Source: Castanea sativa (Eukaryota > Streptophyta > Magnoliopsida > Fagales > Fagaceae). Taken from it: a DNA stretch of 64,000 nt. A model generated the notes under the pieces. That model was not told the origin of the DNA. It saw only the letters and a list, made by a program, of their open reading frames with translations, and ran no database searches. The DNA lies in NCBI RefSeq assembly GCF_040712315.1, contig NC_134020.1:52189751-52253750 (forward strand), given 5' to 3'. This document shows, one piece after another, positions 12,416-25,590 of the stretch (positions are counted from its first letter, which is position 1; each line of letters starts with the position of its first letter). The translations under genes were made by a program, and so were the position numbers.

Positions 12416-13549
12416 AAAATCATAAATTCGTTGGAAGTCTACTCACATCCAAAGACAGTAATAAAATATTCACCCAACAAATTGAGATTTGAATCTGTAG
12501 TTTCCTTGTGGACTTTAAAAAGACGTTGAAACAGGTTTTCATGGTAATGGCATAGATGACTAATATCTAGAGTATGGGCGAAGATAACGAGCAAAGGGTA
12601 AACCTAACTACTATGAATGCATGCAGTTAAGGTTTAGAAGTAACTACTAAAAATGCAGCATCTTACACTGTCCCATGGTTGCTTAGACCTCAACTTGCAT
12701 AGAAGAGAGTGGTGTTAATTTAACTCTACTAAATTAGCATGGAGATACATACACACTCGCTTGGAAATTCCATTGTCCAGATATTTAATATATGTAGGGT
12801 GAGCTAGTAATTAGTTGGTGGCTGGGAAAACTCAAAATGGCCATCTTTAGTGAAGAGTGGTCATGGGTTTAGATAAAGTTCAAACTGTAGGCTTTAGCTG
12901 GTTCTCAGGAAGATGAGGCATTAGGAAAATGCTTACTTGGGTGAAGCCTAAATAATTGAATATTTTCTATGTGCATTCCCCACCTCTCCCCAACAAATTA
13001 TCCGGGGACGTGGGATGTCTTGTGGGATATTAAGATTGCCTCAAGATTTCTTGTTGAGTTTATGCACCAAGCCATCATCATCGTTGGGTCAAATATAGAA
13101 TATGTGTAGTTATTAATGCAAATGATTGTGAAAAATTGAAATAGCGGCTTCTAATAAATCCTAAATTTGAACTTATATACTATCAGTCCGGATGTCTAAT
13201 ATAGTTTTCTTCTAAGTTCCCGTTCCAGATGATGCATTTTTATTTATGAGAATAGACGAGTCTTCGAGTATCCAACCCTTTTCATTTTTTCATTTTTATT
13301 TTTATAGATGCCTAAAGAATAACTAAAATTAGAAACAGTTAGTAATGCAGTTGAATGGTTTTTATTATTATTTTTTGTTTATTTAACTCACACCCATTAG
13401 GATTAGAACCTGCAGCCTCTTACCATTACCCTGTTTTCATGGGACTGCAAGTTCCATTATAGCCCATTGGCGATACAGTTGAATAAAGTAATGTTGATTT
13501 GTTTGAAGTTTTTACATGGACTTTTGAAACATTGACTTCTGTTGTCTAC

Positions 13550-14335
13550 ATGGATGTTGGAAACAGCAGTAAATTTATTGATGGTGGTGATGGGCGTGAA
13601 ATGGGCGCGAAACGTCAACGGGTTGTTGATCAGGGACCCTCATTCTATGGGACTTCCCCTGCTTCAAGTTTTATGTACAATCCAGCTCCTTATACGGCCT
13701 ATGTTAACCAGCCTCCACCTTTCCCTGTTGTCCGAGTACGTGGTCTTCCATTTGATTGCACGGAAACTGATGTGGCTGAGTTCTTCCATGGTCTGGACAT
13801 AGTTGATATTCTTTTTGTCCATAACAATGGCAAGTTCTCTGGGGAAGCATTTTGTGTTTTGGGGTATCCTCTCCAAGTTGATTTTGCCCTTCAAAGGAAT
13901 AGGCAGAACTTGGGCAGGAGATACATTGAGGTTTTCAGAAGTAAGAGGCAGGAGTACTATAAAGCGATAGCAAGGGAGGTTTCAGATGCTCGTGGTGGTT
14001 CACCACACCGAAGGGCCCCAAGGGCTAAATCTTATGACGAGGCAAAGGACTCAGCTGAACACACTGGGGTATTGCGGTTGAGGGGATTGCCATTTTCTGC
14101 TGGCAAGGATGACATAATGGAGTTCTTTAAAGATTTTGTGTTGTCAGAAGATGCAATTAATATCACATTGAACTCGGAGGGGAGGCCTACAGGGGAAGCA
14201 TTTGTGGAGTTTGCAAGTGCAGAAGATTCGAAAGCAGCAATGGTTAAAGATAGGATGACACTTGGGAGTCGATATATAGAACTGTTTCCATCCTCAAACG
14301 AAGAGTTGGAAGAAGCAGTTTCTAGAGGGCGGTGA
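13550..14335 (+). CDS. hnRNP F/H-like RNA-binding protein with two quasi-RRMs
   Basis: Single coding exon, 261 aa, starting MDVGNSSKF. Two RRMs of the hnRNP F/H/GRSF1 (qRRM) type are visible: residues about 60-129 (VVRVRGLPFDCTETDVAEFF ... RRYIEVF) and about 174-246 (VLRLRGLPFSAGKDDIMEFF ... SRYIELF). In both, RNP2 is replaced by the RGLPF signature (64-68 and 178-182), and FSGEAF / PTGEAFVEF mark the RNP1-like strand. The linker (about 140-172) is basic and polar. Animal relatives bind G-runs and control splicing and polyadenylation. It resembles the Arabidopsis At3g20890/At5g66010 family from memory. I chose the ATG at 13550 because upstream in-frame codons contain no other ATG. A 5' UTR intron is possible. 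Confidence 0.92.
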   Translation: MDVGNSSKFIDGGDGREMGAKRQRVVDQGPSFYGTSPASSFMYNPAPYTAYVNQPPPFPVVRVRGLPFDCTETDVAEFFHGLDIVDILFVHNNGKFSGEAFCVLGYPLQVDFALQRNRQNLGRRYIEVFRSKRQEYYKAIAREVSDARGGSPHRRAPRAKSYDEAKDSAEHTGVLRLRGLPFSAGKDDIMEFFKDFVLSEDAINITLNSEGRPTGEAFVEFASAEDSKAAMVKDRMTLGSRYIELFPSSNEELEEAVSRGR

Positions 14336-17231
14336 CTTCTTATTGTGCCTTTTTCTTTAATTTGCTACTTTGTACTTTTATTATCTTAAGGTTGTCTTAC
14401 TTTGTATGAATTTTGCTTTACTAGTTTTCACTTTTTTAGGTCAAAACATAACTTACCATTGTTGTTTGAGAAAAGTATTTTCAAATTATGTTTGGAATTA
14501 ATTATAAGAAGTTATGCGTACTTAGATTGTATCATCTATTTCAGTTGTGCTTGTTGACTAGTTTTTGACAATGGCCTGGCAAATTTTTGGATTGACTTGA
14601 AATGCACTATACTCAAATTGTTGTTGAATTTCTGAGAGCTTTGCAAGGACTTGCTAAGCATATATCTACCAATTGGTTTAGCCATGAGATGGATTTGCTA
14701 TCTATGTTCAGGTTCTTTTAGTTTTTATTTAGGAAGAAGCGCTTCCTAACCTTGGCCCTTCGACATTGTTTATTTGTACATCATGTGAATGTTTAAAATG
14801 AGTTTTAAGGGGCTGGTTGTTTCCTCAACTAATGGTTCTGTTGTATGCAATGACATTGTTAAGCTGATTTGTCTTTTATTGTTTGCACAAAGCAGATTTT
14901 AACTATGTGCTTTTGTGCTCAACCTGGCTAGAGAAAATATGAAAGGGAAAAGTTTACCTCCAAACCGGTTTGAAGGAAAATTCCTTCAACCCGCCACTAT
15001 GTGGTAATTGATAAAACCATTCAAATATACTTTTAGTTACATGACCTATTTAATGCATCATGTGATTTGTTTAAATAATATACCTCTAGATGATTTTATA
15101 AATTGCCACGTAATGGGTCAACAGAAATTCTTAGGAGAAAAACTGTCTAATGCAGAATGCGGAAGTCTTTTGTTCTGAAATCTGAATCTGTTACCATGCT
15201 TTCAATTTGAAGTCTATGGAACAACCTGTAAGCCCTTCTTTTTTGACATCTTAAGACTGCAGGGCCAAACTCTGTTACTTTTTTCTGGAAATGCATTTTG
15301 CAGTCAGAGTTCATACATTCCTGTCATGCATAACCTGATTGGCTTCATAATAGTTTCATCCCAACTTAATTTCATGGCTCACAAGAGGAAGACTATAAAT
15401 ATATATTTCATTTTACATTGGTATCCATAATAGTAATTATGGATATTTAATATTTAATAGCTGGGAATTATTATATTCCTCCCATTATATAAGTATATTT
15501 TGCTGAACTCAGCTGTTCAGCATCTCCTTCAAACTTGTTTATTATTCTGAAAAGGTGAGCTATGTTAAATTCAGTGCTAATTTAAATTAGGTTGGCTAGG
15601 GAACGCTGAAGTTGCATAAAATAATGTTGTGCCTTCTATCATCAACCAGGCTCTAAATATAGATGAGTGGCAATAGTTCAATATTGATCGGAACCAATCC
15701 ATATGCCCCCATCCCATACCTGATGAGAATCTGTTAGAAGCGAGCAAGTATTGTATTGTGCCTTTAAATATGTGTGATGTGATAACTTCAAATTGCTCAA
15801 TGAAGATGGGGTGCCTTTGTGCAATTGTTAGGGTAGAATTTTATAATATAGTCGACTCTCTTTTTATAAAAAGTCTAATTACTTTTAGTTTCACGATCAT
15901 ATTTTTAGTAGTTTTTGTTATTTTCTAATATTTGTGGGATCTTTTGAAAGCATCTTTCATTTAAATGGTCTAATAACACCTCCCTAAGTGCCTAGGGGAG
16001 GTACTCAAGTAGTAAGTAAAATATTTTAAATGCATGTTATATATATAAACACACTCTTTTTTAAGGCAATATACACAACTTAAGTGATAAGTGATTCTCA
16101 AAAAAAAAAAAACTTCAGTGATAAGCTTGAAAGTAATATATACAGGTTTTCAGTTTTAACCAACCATTATTTTTCTGGTCTAAGATTCAGAGGTTTTTAT
16201 GTCTTCGAACTTTAAAGTCAATTACTATTTACTCCTCAGCCAAACTGAAATGAAGCAACATTGAATTTTAATTCAAGTGGCATCATAAATTGTGTGGATT
16301 TAAGATTCACTGCACACATATATAACATGCAAATAATAATAATTTTTTTAAAAGATATAAGACAAATTTAAACATGGGCGGTTCAACTAGGTCCAATTAT
16401 TAAAAAAAAGAAAGCTCAGATTAGGTCCATTAAGCTGATGGCGCAAGATTATACTATCACCTGACATTAAAAAAGAATAAAAAAAAAAGAGGACAAGAAA
16501 AAAACAAAATAAAATCTGAGATTTTAGGTCCATTGACCTATGTTTATCCAAACCCAAATCAAAATAAATAAGTAATAGTACAGTACTATGACTTTAAAGT
16601 CATATGTAATTTGTCAACTTGTGGAGTACTGAGCCACGTGCAAAAATAGTGAAACCCTTTGGAATCCCATGAAGAGTGTCTGAAAGTTTTTAAAACAAAA
16701 GGTTAATAAAAGAAGAGAAAAACAAGGATATCAGAACCAAAACCCATAAAATGAATGAATTAATTAAATAAATATATCTGAACAGGCGAAACTAATAAAT
16801 AGACTATAGGACTCTAGGACTCTAGAACATCCACACAAAAAAAAAAAAGACTATAGGACTCTAGCAGATAGCACACTTGAGTGTCCTGTGTGACTGTGTC
16901 CTTTCACTGTCTTTTAGTTCTGCTTGTCTTCACTATTTTTAGCCTGCTAGAGCATCTTCAACAGCATCTTTATAATTTCATCTTCTTTCTTCTTCTTTTT
17001 TTTAAATAAGGAAATTTTCATCTAAATTTTATATAAAACCCATTTTTAAAATTTCTATCAAGTGTTAAAAATTGAATAGAATAAAAAAAATGTTTTTATA
17101 AGAAAATTTTCATCTAGATTTTAGTTAAAAATCCATTTTTAAAATTTTTAATCAACAAAAATTGAATAGGAAAAAAATTGAATTGTAAATAAACTTATGA
17201 GAATCTTAACTAAATTTATTATCTGTTCCTC
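14336..17231. other. 3' flank of the qRRM gene and spacer, no gene
   Basis: A/T-rich spacer with no exon I can support. It contains a half MITE at 14953-15085, a stretch near 16948-16980 starting tagagcatcttcaacagc that looks like a PIF/Harbinger terminus, and a short duplication of gactataggactctag at about 16803 and 16848. A G-box-like CCACGTGC lies near 16634. Confidence 0.5.
14953..15085 (+). repeat. left part of a MITE (same family as 41003-41183)
   Basis: It shares ttacctccaaaccggttt, then ..caacccgccactatgtgg and catcatgtgatttgttt with the complete element in NF-YA intron 3. The right inverted repeat is missing. Confidence 0.6.
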
Positions 17232-17750
17232 GGCAGCAGGCAGTCCTGCCCTCATTATTCCTAATCTATATAATCCCTAGAATGCACATAAAAATTTGAA
17301 ATTGATATATATATATATTTAAAATTTAAAACAATAAACTTAATCACTTTAATCATAAACAAGAAAATTTGAACTCTCTCTCTCCTTCCTTCTTTTTGGC
17401 TTTTTGTTAAGGGCAGCGGGCAGACCTGACCAAATTATCACTATTAACACTAAGCAATTTATAAACCCTAACATAAAAGTGTGAAATCTAGGGTTAAAAA
17501 AGAGAGGTGAAATCAATAGGAAATATCTTAGTCACTTTTAACTCTCTCTAGGGTAGAGGGCAAGTAAAACCCATAATTATTCCCATCAATTATAATCCCT
17601 AGGAAGTAGGAATTGCACAGAAATTTGAACTGTCTCTCTCCCTCTCTCTCTTTCTCTAGCCTCTCTAGGTATTGCTTAGGGCAGCGGGCAGACCTGCCCA
17701 GATTATCCCTCATTAATATAAGGCCTAAACAAAGCACTCATCAACTCTGA
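17232..17750 (+). repeat. four-unit degenerate tandem repeat upstream of the CDK inhibitor
   Basis: A block beginning ggcagcgggcagacctgcc (or a variant) starts at 17232, 17412, 17552 and 17680 and is followed each time by an attat(t/c)cc(c/t).. A/T segment and a CT-rich run (units of 180, 140 and 128 bp). The head is an imperfect inverted repeat (GGGCAG..CTGCCC). A telo-box-like aaaccctaa lies near 17464. The array ends about 640 bp before the SMR start codon. Confidence 0.8.
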
Positions 17751-17752
17751 AA

Positions 17753-17755
17753 ATG

Positions 17756-17792
<37 letters not shown>

Positions 17793-17818
17793 ACTCCCAT
17801 GTCCCTTCTAGGGTTTAA
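17753..17818 (+). other. possible upstream ORF running through a CT microsatellite
   Basis: ATG at 17753 opens a 21-codon frame (MKS followed by Leu-Ser repeats, ending PSRV) that stops at 17816-17818, inside the putative 5' leader of the SMR gene. Whether it is transcribed depends on an unknown start site. Confidence 0.3.
17759..17791. repeat. (TC)n microsatellite
   Basis: About 16 TC units, probably in the leader or core promoter of the SMR gene. Telo-box-like aggg(t)tt words follow at 17810-17826. Confidence 0.95.
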
Positions 17819-18391
17819 TTAGGGTTTCTCTGGGCTTAAACTGAAGTGGGTCATTGCCTCTTAGTTGTTATTTTCCTTAAACTCTAGTAGGGTTTTTGTT
17901 GGATTCCTGAAAGATTGATGTTAGTCATGACTTTATCAAGGTTTAGCTGGAGTTGTGATGGTCTTATTTAGTAGTTTACATTAGAACCAGTCCTAGTAGT
18001 GCTATCTTTTGTAGGTTCCAAGGTACAAGATTCATCATGTACATGAATCTGTTATGAGTGTCTTCATAAAAACTTCTGGGTTTGGAAATTCAAAAGTGCA
18101 ACATCTATAGTGGGGTTTTTGTTTTCAAGTAGTTTTGAGCTTGAAAAGGTTTGGTTCGAAAGGGGTGGTTGGTGGTTACTTCACTTTTTTTTTTTCCCAC
18201 TACTTTTCAGTCAAAAATAGTGGCTTTATAGTACTCCAATAGGGTTTTCTCTAGTGCAAGTTTTGTGTTTTATTAGCAATCTTATTCCTAGAAAACTTGG
18301 TAAAGGTTTTTAGCTAGCTTACTACTCTTAATTTCCGGGTTCAGGACACTTCTTGTTTGTACTTAGCAGAAGCTTCATCATTTTGTTTCAA

Positions 18392-18775
18392 ATGGCTCCA
18401 TCTGGTAGTACAGCAACAACAAGAAGACCAACAAGAAAGCCAAGAAGAAAATATTTCAAGAAGAAGCTTGTACAGCCCAAGAATCAAAAAGCATCAAGGA
18501 GTTTGCCTTCTAACTCTTCCACCACCACAAGCTTCAATTCAAAGATTGGTGACTTAACTTCTGAGGGTGTTGAAGTTGAACTCACTTCTTCAAGTGGCTG
18601 CTCTACACCAAAAGCTCAGAGATTCAAAATACCAGAGATTTTAACATGCCCACCAGCACCCAAGAAGCAAAGGGTAGTTTCAAATTGCTCACTGCAAAGG
18701 TCTCCAATAGCATTCTTTGCTCCTCCAGACTTAGAGCTCTTCTTCTTCTTTGCACTAAGAGATATTTCGGTTTGA
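18392..18775 (+). CDS. SIAMESE-RELATED (SMR) cyclin-dependent kinase inhibitor
   Basis: Intronless, 127 aa. Residues 11-34 are very basic (RRPTRKPRRKYFKKKL), a likely nuclear localisation signal. The SMR core follows: STPKA at 71-75, the family motif KIPEILTCPPAPKKQR at 79-94, and the C-terminal cyclin/CDK-contact-like block FFAPPDLELFFFFAL at 108-122. SIM/SMR proteins bind CDK-cyclin complexes, block mitotic progress and promote endoreduplication, often in stress or development. Small size and a single exon are normal for the family. The 5' side holds the GCAG-repeat array, a CT microsatellite and telo-box-like words. The position next to the qRRM gene suggests the Arabidopsis At3g20898 relative, but subgroup assignment is tentative. 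Confidence 0.9.
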   Translation: MAPSGSTATTRRPTRKPRRKYFKKKLVQPKNQKASRSLPSNSSTTTSFNSKIGDLTSEGVEVELTSSSGCSTPKAQRFKIPEILTCPPAPKKQRVVSNCSLQRSPIAFFAPPDLELFFFFALRDISV

Positions 18776-21700
18776 CATGTGTGTTTATAGAATATAAAGA
18801 TCATTCCACTAATTTAAGAGATGGTCTCTGTGAAGTTCTTTTAGTTTTGATCTGTGTTTTTTTTTTTTTTTCTCCTTTTGATCATTGAAGTATAGTGTGA
18901 GAATTTGGGATTTTGATTGGGTGATCTCAGGAAGCAGTTGTTAGCTTTAATTTCCCTTGGCTACTGTTTTAGTTGTTTTTTCAAATTGTAGGGTATACTA
19001 ATCACTAAATTTAGCTGGTGTTGTCCAACTAAATTTAGCCTTTATGTCTACTTTCCTTATATTTACTTTTTTTCTCTTTTTTGTTTTTTTCATCTTATAA
19101 TGTATTGCTGACTCTATATAGTTTGGTGAGTGAAATGTAATGGGTGGATTTGAGGTTAATTTGTGAGTGTGTTTAGCTTGCTATTATATCAACTTTTGTT
19201 TGTCAAGTCAACCTGAGAGAGTAAAGGCATAATCTTTCTTTATTATCATTCTCTTCTTCAATTCGCACTGAAGTATTTTTGGATTAATTTTCATGTATGA
19301 GGTTATTAACTTATTTGTTTATGTATAATTTTTTAAGATCTTACTTTTCAAGAGTAATCGATAGTACCGAAAAGTGGATAAAATAAACTCGTTTACGACC
19401 CTTCACAAAAAAAAATTGTACAATTAACATATTCTTGAGGATTTAAGGTGATATCTGTTATCCTTTGTCTACCCAATGACCTGTTTGATCCCTTTGGAAG
19501 TAATTTATACTTTATATACATTAACAAATATTGACTGCTCTTAAGTTGGCCAATAGTTTGTAGTTTCAATTTTTATCCATTATGTTTGATGTATTCGAAT
19601 CCATCGGTTAAAGCATGTTGTAAAGCCTAAACATGTACTTGCAGGGGTTAAGAATATAGATAAAGTTACCAGTAGATATTCTCTAATATGTGTAGTTCTG
19701 TACACTTTTTTTTTTCTTTTTTCTGGGCATATGTAGTTTTGTACAGTTGAATCAAATGCAATTTGCTCTATTTTTTTCACATTAATGATGTGAGGAGCCT
19801 ATAAAACACCCCTAATCATTGCATTGACAGCACTAATGTTTGTCTAAGATAATTAATTAAATTCAATTAGTGCCTTATATTTGTCAAACCAAGGGCCCCC
19901 TTAAACAGTTGATAATCAACTCCAAATTTTGATGTGAAAAAACAGTTTCTCCTGCCCAAAAAAAGACTTCCAGAAAAGTTCTTAATTCCTTATAGGGTTC
20001 CCCCACATGGAATGCTACTTGCAGTTAAAATTCTCTTGGAATTTTGGCCACAAGACAAACTTTTCAGTGTAAATTTGCAAAGACACAGCTTTTTTAGTAG
20101 TAAATATTAGAGTTTTGTTTAACTTTTCCTTTCCGAGTGGGAACACAAAAGTGACTTGGGGTGTTTTGTGTTTTTTTATGCGTATTGTTTGAGGTGAGAT
20201 CATGTTGTCAGATCTGCGAGTGTCTGTGTGTCTGAGCAGAGCCCTGCATCTTAAGAGAATCCAATGAGAAACTCTCGTGCGGGTTGCGATCATTGTCACA
20301 TTAGAGAATCTCAAGAAATTTCTCATCATTTTTTTTTTCCTCTCAAGACTTTGGTACTTTGTACCCCATTCAATATACTAGTAATTTTGTGAAATTTATT
20401 GGGGCACTCGTGTGTTATGGATGGACTATTAGATAATCCTCAATTATTTCTTTCACCATTTGTATTTTCTTGGTCAGAATCAAATACATACCCACATGAG
20501 TGTAATCTGCCATTTCCCACCTCCTTTATAGGTTTATAGGGAGAAATCTCTTAAAGGCGACATCAACATGATGGTTATGAGTTTTAGACTTAGTCATGTC
20601 AAAGGTCCAATTCATTTCTCATAACAATTGAATTGACGATATATTATTAGCGTTAATTTAGATTTATTATTAACATCACTTTATTATTTATCATTCACAA
20701 CTCATCACTTTAATAATTGTGAAATATTTTGTGAATGAGAAAGTTTGTCTCTAAACTAGTTTAGAGCTATCTTTACTAACTCATTTCGTGATAATTTATA
20801 AAACTATCTATGTGTATTATTTAATTAAGTCGTATGTCGTATGACTAAAACTACACATAAATAGCCTATTTAATTGCCACATAGTTGATTAAAGGAAAAA
20901 TAGTTTCAAACATAGTTGCCACATAGTTTTGAATCTAAAAATTGTTACCGACCTCTTTAAGTTTGATTTTTTTATTACTTAATAAAAAAGAAAAAGAAAA
21001 TAACATCAGCTGGACTTTCACACACCCATTCAAACCTTGTTTTGTCCTTATCAGTTGTTAGCTTGAACTTGAACTAAAAGTTAAGACATTTGAGAATGAG
21101 CTTTATTTCATCGTTACATGCATGTCTGTGAGTCTTATATTATTAATACTGGTTGGCCACAGACAAGATTGATTGAAGGATTCTAGCATGAGATTCAATT
21201 TATTTTCTGCCGACTGACAATCATAACCAGTATTTTTAACAAAATCTTCTATATACCCTTAAGTCTATTCACAATCAGCTGAATTAGCTCATACTTACAT
21301 ATACACCTTTAAGTCTACAGTAGTTGGTCTAGTTACAATTCCGACATTCTTAAAATCTTTTACAATTATGAGTTAGAAATTAGAACACAATATACTACTT
21401 TTTTATAAATTCCTCGGATTCCATGTTATTAGTGGATTTTTCATGCTTAATTCTTTCTTTTTATCCATTCAATTATGTTCTTTTAGGAAACAAGGCACTA
21501 TATAATTTGTCTGTAACGTTCGGTCCCGGCCAAAAATAACCTTTTTTTTGGCCAAACTATATGTGTTTTTCACATTAGGAGTGCGATAATCCACAAGTCC
21601 TAACATTATGAATTGACTTAGAAAGGGACATTAGTGGTGGGTAAAGCAAATAGCTTGAATATCTCAATGTGTTAAGAGCTTTTGGAATATAAATTTGCGG

Positions 21701-22041
21701 AAAGAATATGTGAAGGACAGTTTGCATCATTAGAAGTCCTATCTTCTAAGATGATGGGTTTCCCTTTCACCTAAGACTTAAGAGAACCTTTTTTTTTTCA
21801 CAATAATGTGGACCCTTCTTTGTTGGGCATGATTATATCTTCATGCGCATATTTAAAACCAGGTTACTTTCATGGCCATGTCCTTCTTGAACATGTTTAT
21901 AATCTTGCAACACAAAGTGTTTGTTTTGTTCATGCCTCCATATGTGTATGTGCACAAATGTACATAAAAGGAGAAATAGTATTTTATATATATATTTTAT
22001 AGAGTTTTAATTTATGGCATCTACTTCTGATAATTGTGTTC

Positions 22042-22128
22042 TTTATCATCAGACCTAAACACCAATTGATTGAATTAAACCTTAGATCTTTTATTCAACC
22101 ATAAAAAATCTTACCAGTTGAGCTTACT
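22042..22128 (-). repeat. SINE family A fragment (head part)
   Basis: In reverse it matches the tRNA-like head of the SINE at 7181-7346 (gttgaataaaagatct, accaattg and a truncated gatgataaag). The 3' tail is missing. Confidence 0.65.
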
Positions 22129-25100
22129 GAAATTCAAAAAGAAGTTGTATTTAATTTGATTACAAAGCTATGGTGATGTTATATATACACCCACTTTGCA
22201 AAATCTACAAAATCTTTGTCCACACCTCAATTTATGGCCTTAGCAACTAAGCACTGTCGGCTGTTTCCCATGCAAGATCTTGTTCACTGATATTTGGCTT
22301 TCATTAAAATAGATAAAGAGAGAAATCATCCAAGGAGCCCTATCTATTATATATGACATTATTACTATTTTCTAGTTGACATTATTACTAGCTTAGTTTC
22401 AGTCAAAAAAATGATTAGTACCTCACTAGCTTAGAATTGCAATTTCATCCAAACCTATCCTATTCTAGCAAGTTTTTTTACGGTCCCAAAGAAGTGTAGG
22501 ATGGGAATGGATTTTGGTCATTAACTTACCATTATGAGTTTATGACTATTAGAAAATTTAAAATTTAAAATTTATTTTAATTGGAAGTTTAGAAACACTC
22601 ATGATTCGGTCTTACTTCGCCTTATTATCATCCCTAAGAGAGCTTTATACAAAGATTTTAATTTTTACACATAGTTTAATAATTTTAACAAAACTTGAAC
22701 TACTTAATAATCTTATATTGGATCAATATTTTATTTAGCTCATCGGTTAAATAATATTTATAATTGTGTGTATGCGTGAAATCTCATATTTTAAAAATAT
22801 ATAATACTAAAATTTTGTACAACTTATAAATAAAATGAGATATAAACAGAAATGCAATCATAATACAGTAACTTAGAAAGAATATTGCTATATATGACTC
22901 TCTTTTTTTGGGGGAAAAGAATATTGTTATACAGTAACTTAGAAAGACATAATGATATTAGAGAAAGTTATCTTCACATGGACCCTTTTTCTCGTGAAAA
23001 AATATTTTCTAACAAATTATTCTCTCTAAATTTGTTTTTTACTCTTTCTATAGGATATTTGAAAAAACGGTATCTGAACTAAGCTATGTCATGTCTATCT
23101 TTTACAGCATATTCGAGATTGACAAGATTCGAGTTAATCCGTGTAGCTTATTTAGTATTAATATATTTTGTTTTCTAACCAAAAATTAAAACAATGCGGT
23201 ACTTATTTATTTAGGGTTTTACTAAAGTATACCTTTAGGGCACATATTAATAAACCATTTTAAAAAAAAAAAATTTATTAAAAAAAAGAAAAAATTACTA
23301 TATTTTTTTTATAGTTTTTTCAATTTCTCATAAAAATTTCTTAAAATTGATAATTAATTTGTGCTCTAAGGGCTAAGGGCATACATTAACCAAACCCATT
23401 TATTTAATATTTAGCTTCTTTTGCTAAGAGAGAACATGGAAACCTTCACCTTCATGAAAACTTTTTTACTATTTTAGGGTGTATCTGTCATACGTGAGTG
23501 TAAATGTGTGTGAGAAAGAGAGATCAGAGAGAGAGAGAGGAGGAAACATTGGAATGAGGAATGAATATGATATAGAATAGAAATGAATTGAGTGGCCCTT
23601 TAAATTAATTAATATTTTACTATAAGAAATTAATTAATTGCATATGGATTGATGTCTCTTCCCTAAAGTAAAGAGCTTCTTTTTCAATTCCAATGATGCA
23701 ATATCTTATCAAACACGGACTTTACTTTGATTTGTTAAAGTAAATTTATTAAGATCATAGACATTGGCTAACTTTTCTAGAATCCGAGGTTGCCCCACAT
23801 CTTTCACAAGAGGATGCTTAGCTTCTTTAATTACCTTTTGGGTCAAACTAGTTAACCACAGTTATTAATTTGGACTACCCTCTTGGCTCTATCATTAATT
23901 TTGATTATTTGATTTATATGATGTACTAATTTTTTTTATTTTATGTGTTAGGGAATTATTTTGAAATTTACAAGGTCTTAGTTAGTCTTTGACACCTAGT
24001 TCACCAGAGAAAAAAGAAGAAGATGAATGATAATAATAATGATTTGCTTCTTTCTTCGATAAAATCATTCATGAACCCATCTTGAATCCCACGTGTAAAC
24101 TTTCATGCATAACTCATCTTTAATTATTATATATAAATATATATATATATATATAATTTAAATAAAAAAACTCATCTTTAATTAAAATATAACATTTGCC
24201 TTATTGTTGCCTCCTACACTTGACATTTAATGGGAGCTCTATTAGATCCAACCAATGATGTGGGTCCATCCAAAGCAAAATAACAAGATTCCTCTATTAT
24301 TTTTGGCCTAAAAAAATAATAACAATAAAGATAATAATAATTTTTTATATATTTATTATTATTATTTGTGGCCTGAGGGTAGCATTTATTTATTTTTGTT
24401 AAGTAAAACGACAGAACTGGGAGTAGCATATTAAAAGGTTTTTAACTAAAGCCTAAAGAGGAATCCAAGGCTTTGCTTTAAAGGGGTACGTTAATGCTTA
24501 AAACTTAAAAAGGTTCATAATTATCCTATTATTTCTGATCAATTGTGGTTGTGAGCCCTAAAGATTCTCCTCGTGGGCTGGGCTGTGGAACATACTGATT
24601 ATTGGGCTGTTGATGCTAAAAGATCCTATACCTTTTTCTTTTCTTTATCTTTTCCTTTTTCTTGCAACTTTTAAATTTTTTTCTTTTTTAATTAGTGTTT
24701 TGAAGGTTCCTTATGCCCAGTTTAATGGTTACAAAAATCACACTCTAGGATATAATTTTCTTCAATTATCGCTTAATCTTTATTATATCACTAAAAACCA
24801 ACTGATCGATATTTGATTTGAAATCTTTATTAGTATATAATATTAAGACACTGCAGTAATTAATTAATTGTTTTTTTAGAAGATATAATTAATTAACTAC
24901 ACGTTCTTTTGATATAGAGTTTGATCCCAATCTCTTGTACAATAATTTCCAAAATAAGTAAACTAATTTTGATACCCTTAATAATAAACCTTAGTGAATA
25001 TAATCCACATATTAAAATCTTCAATTGATACATATGGAAGAATGACTTTTAGCCATTTGATCATTTGTAGTTTTGTTTTGTTTTGTTTGTATTTGATAAC

Positions 25101-25467
25101 AATGGAATCAAAAGAGATATAGAATATCTTTAAATTAAAATAGGCAGTTCCATCTTCTTGCATGCATAACCCAAGTTCAAAACTTCATGAGTTTCATCTT
25201 TGAGACCCAAAGAAAGAATAAAAGGGGGAAAAAGCCACTCTCATAATCAGAGTGTACTAGATATGTAAGCTCTTTCCTTTAACCAGTTTGGAACTTTGGA
25301 TGTCTAATTTGTTTTTTTCCTCCCTCCATACTTTTGGTTGTAATTTTAATTTTTACAAATTTTTTCGCACAATTTCTATCTTCAAATCAAAACGAGTATC
25401 ATTAGAATTTTAACTTTTAAGTTTATGGATGACTAATTAAAAGTAAAGCACAAGTATTAAAAAGGTA

Positions 25468-25590
25468 TGTAGATTTAGCACAATTGGTAAAATATTTTAT
25501 TCTTAAATACAAGATTGACTCAAGTTCAAGTCTTGCATATAAATACATAACTAATTTGTGTTTTCTCTTAAGATAAAATGCAATCATCAT
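25468..25590 (+). repeat. tRNA-like repeat, possible decayed SINE
   Basis: Box-A-like tttagcacaattggtaaa and, about 45 bases later, box-B-like caagttcaagtctt, followed by A/T-rich sequence. No clear target duplication. Confidence 0.45.

Noticed and set aside
13499..13549. Longer N-terminus for the qRRM protein beginning at a TTG
   Set aside because: It lacks an ATG; the first in-frame ATG is at 13550.
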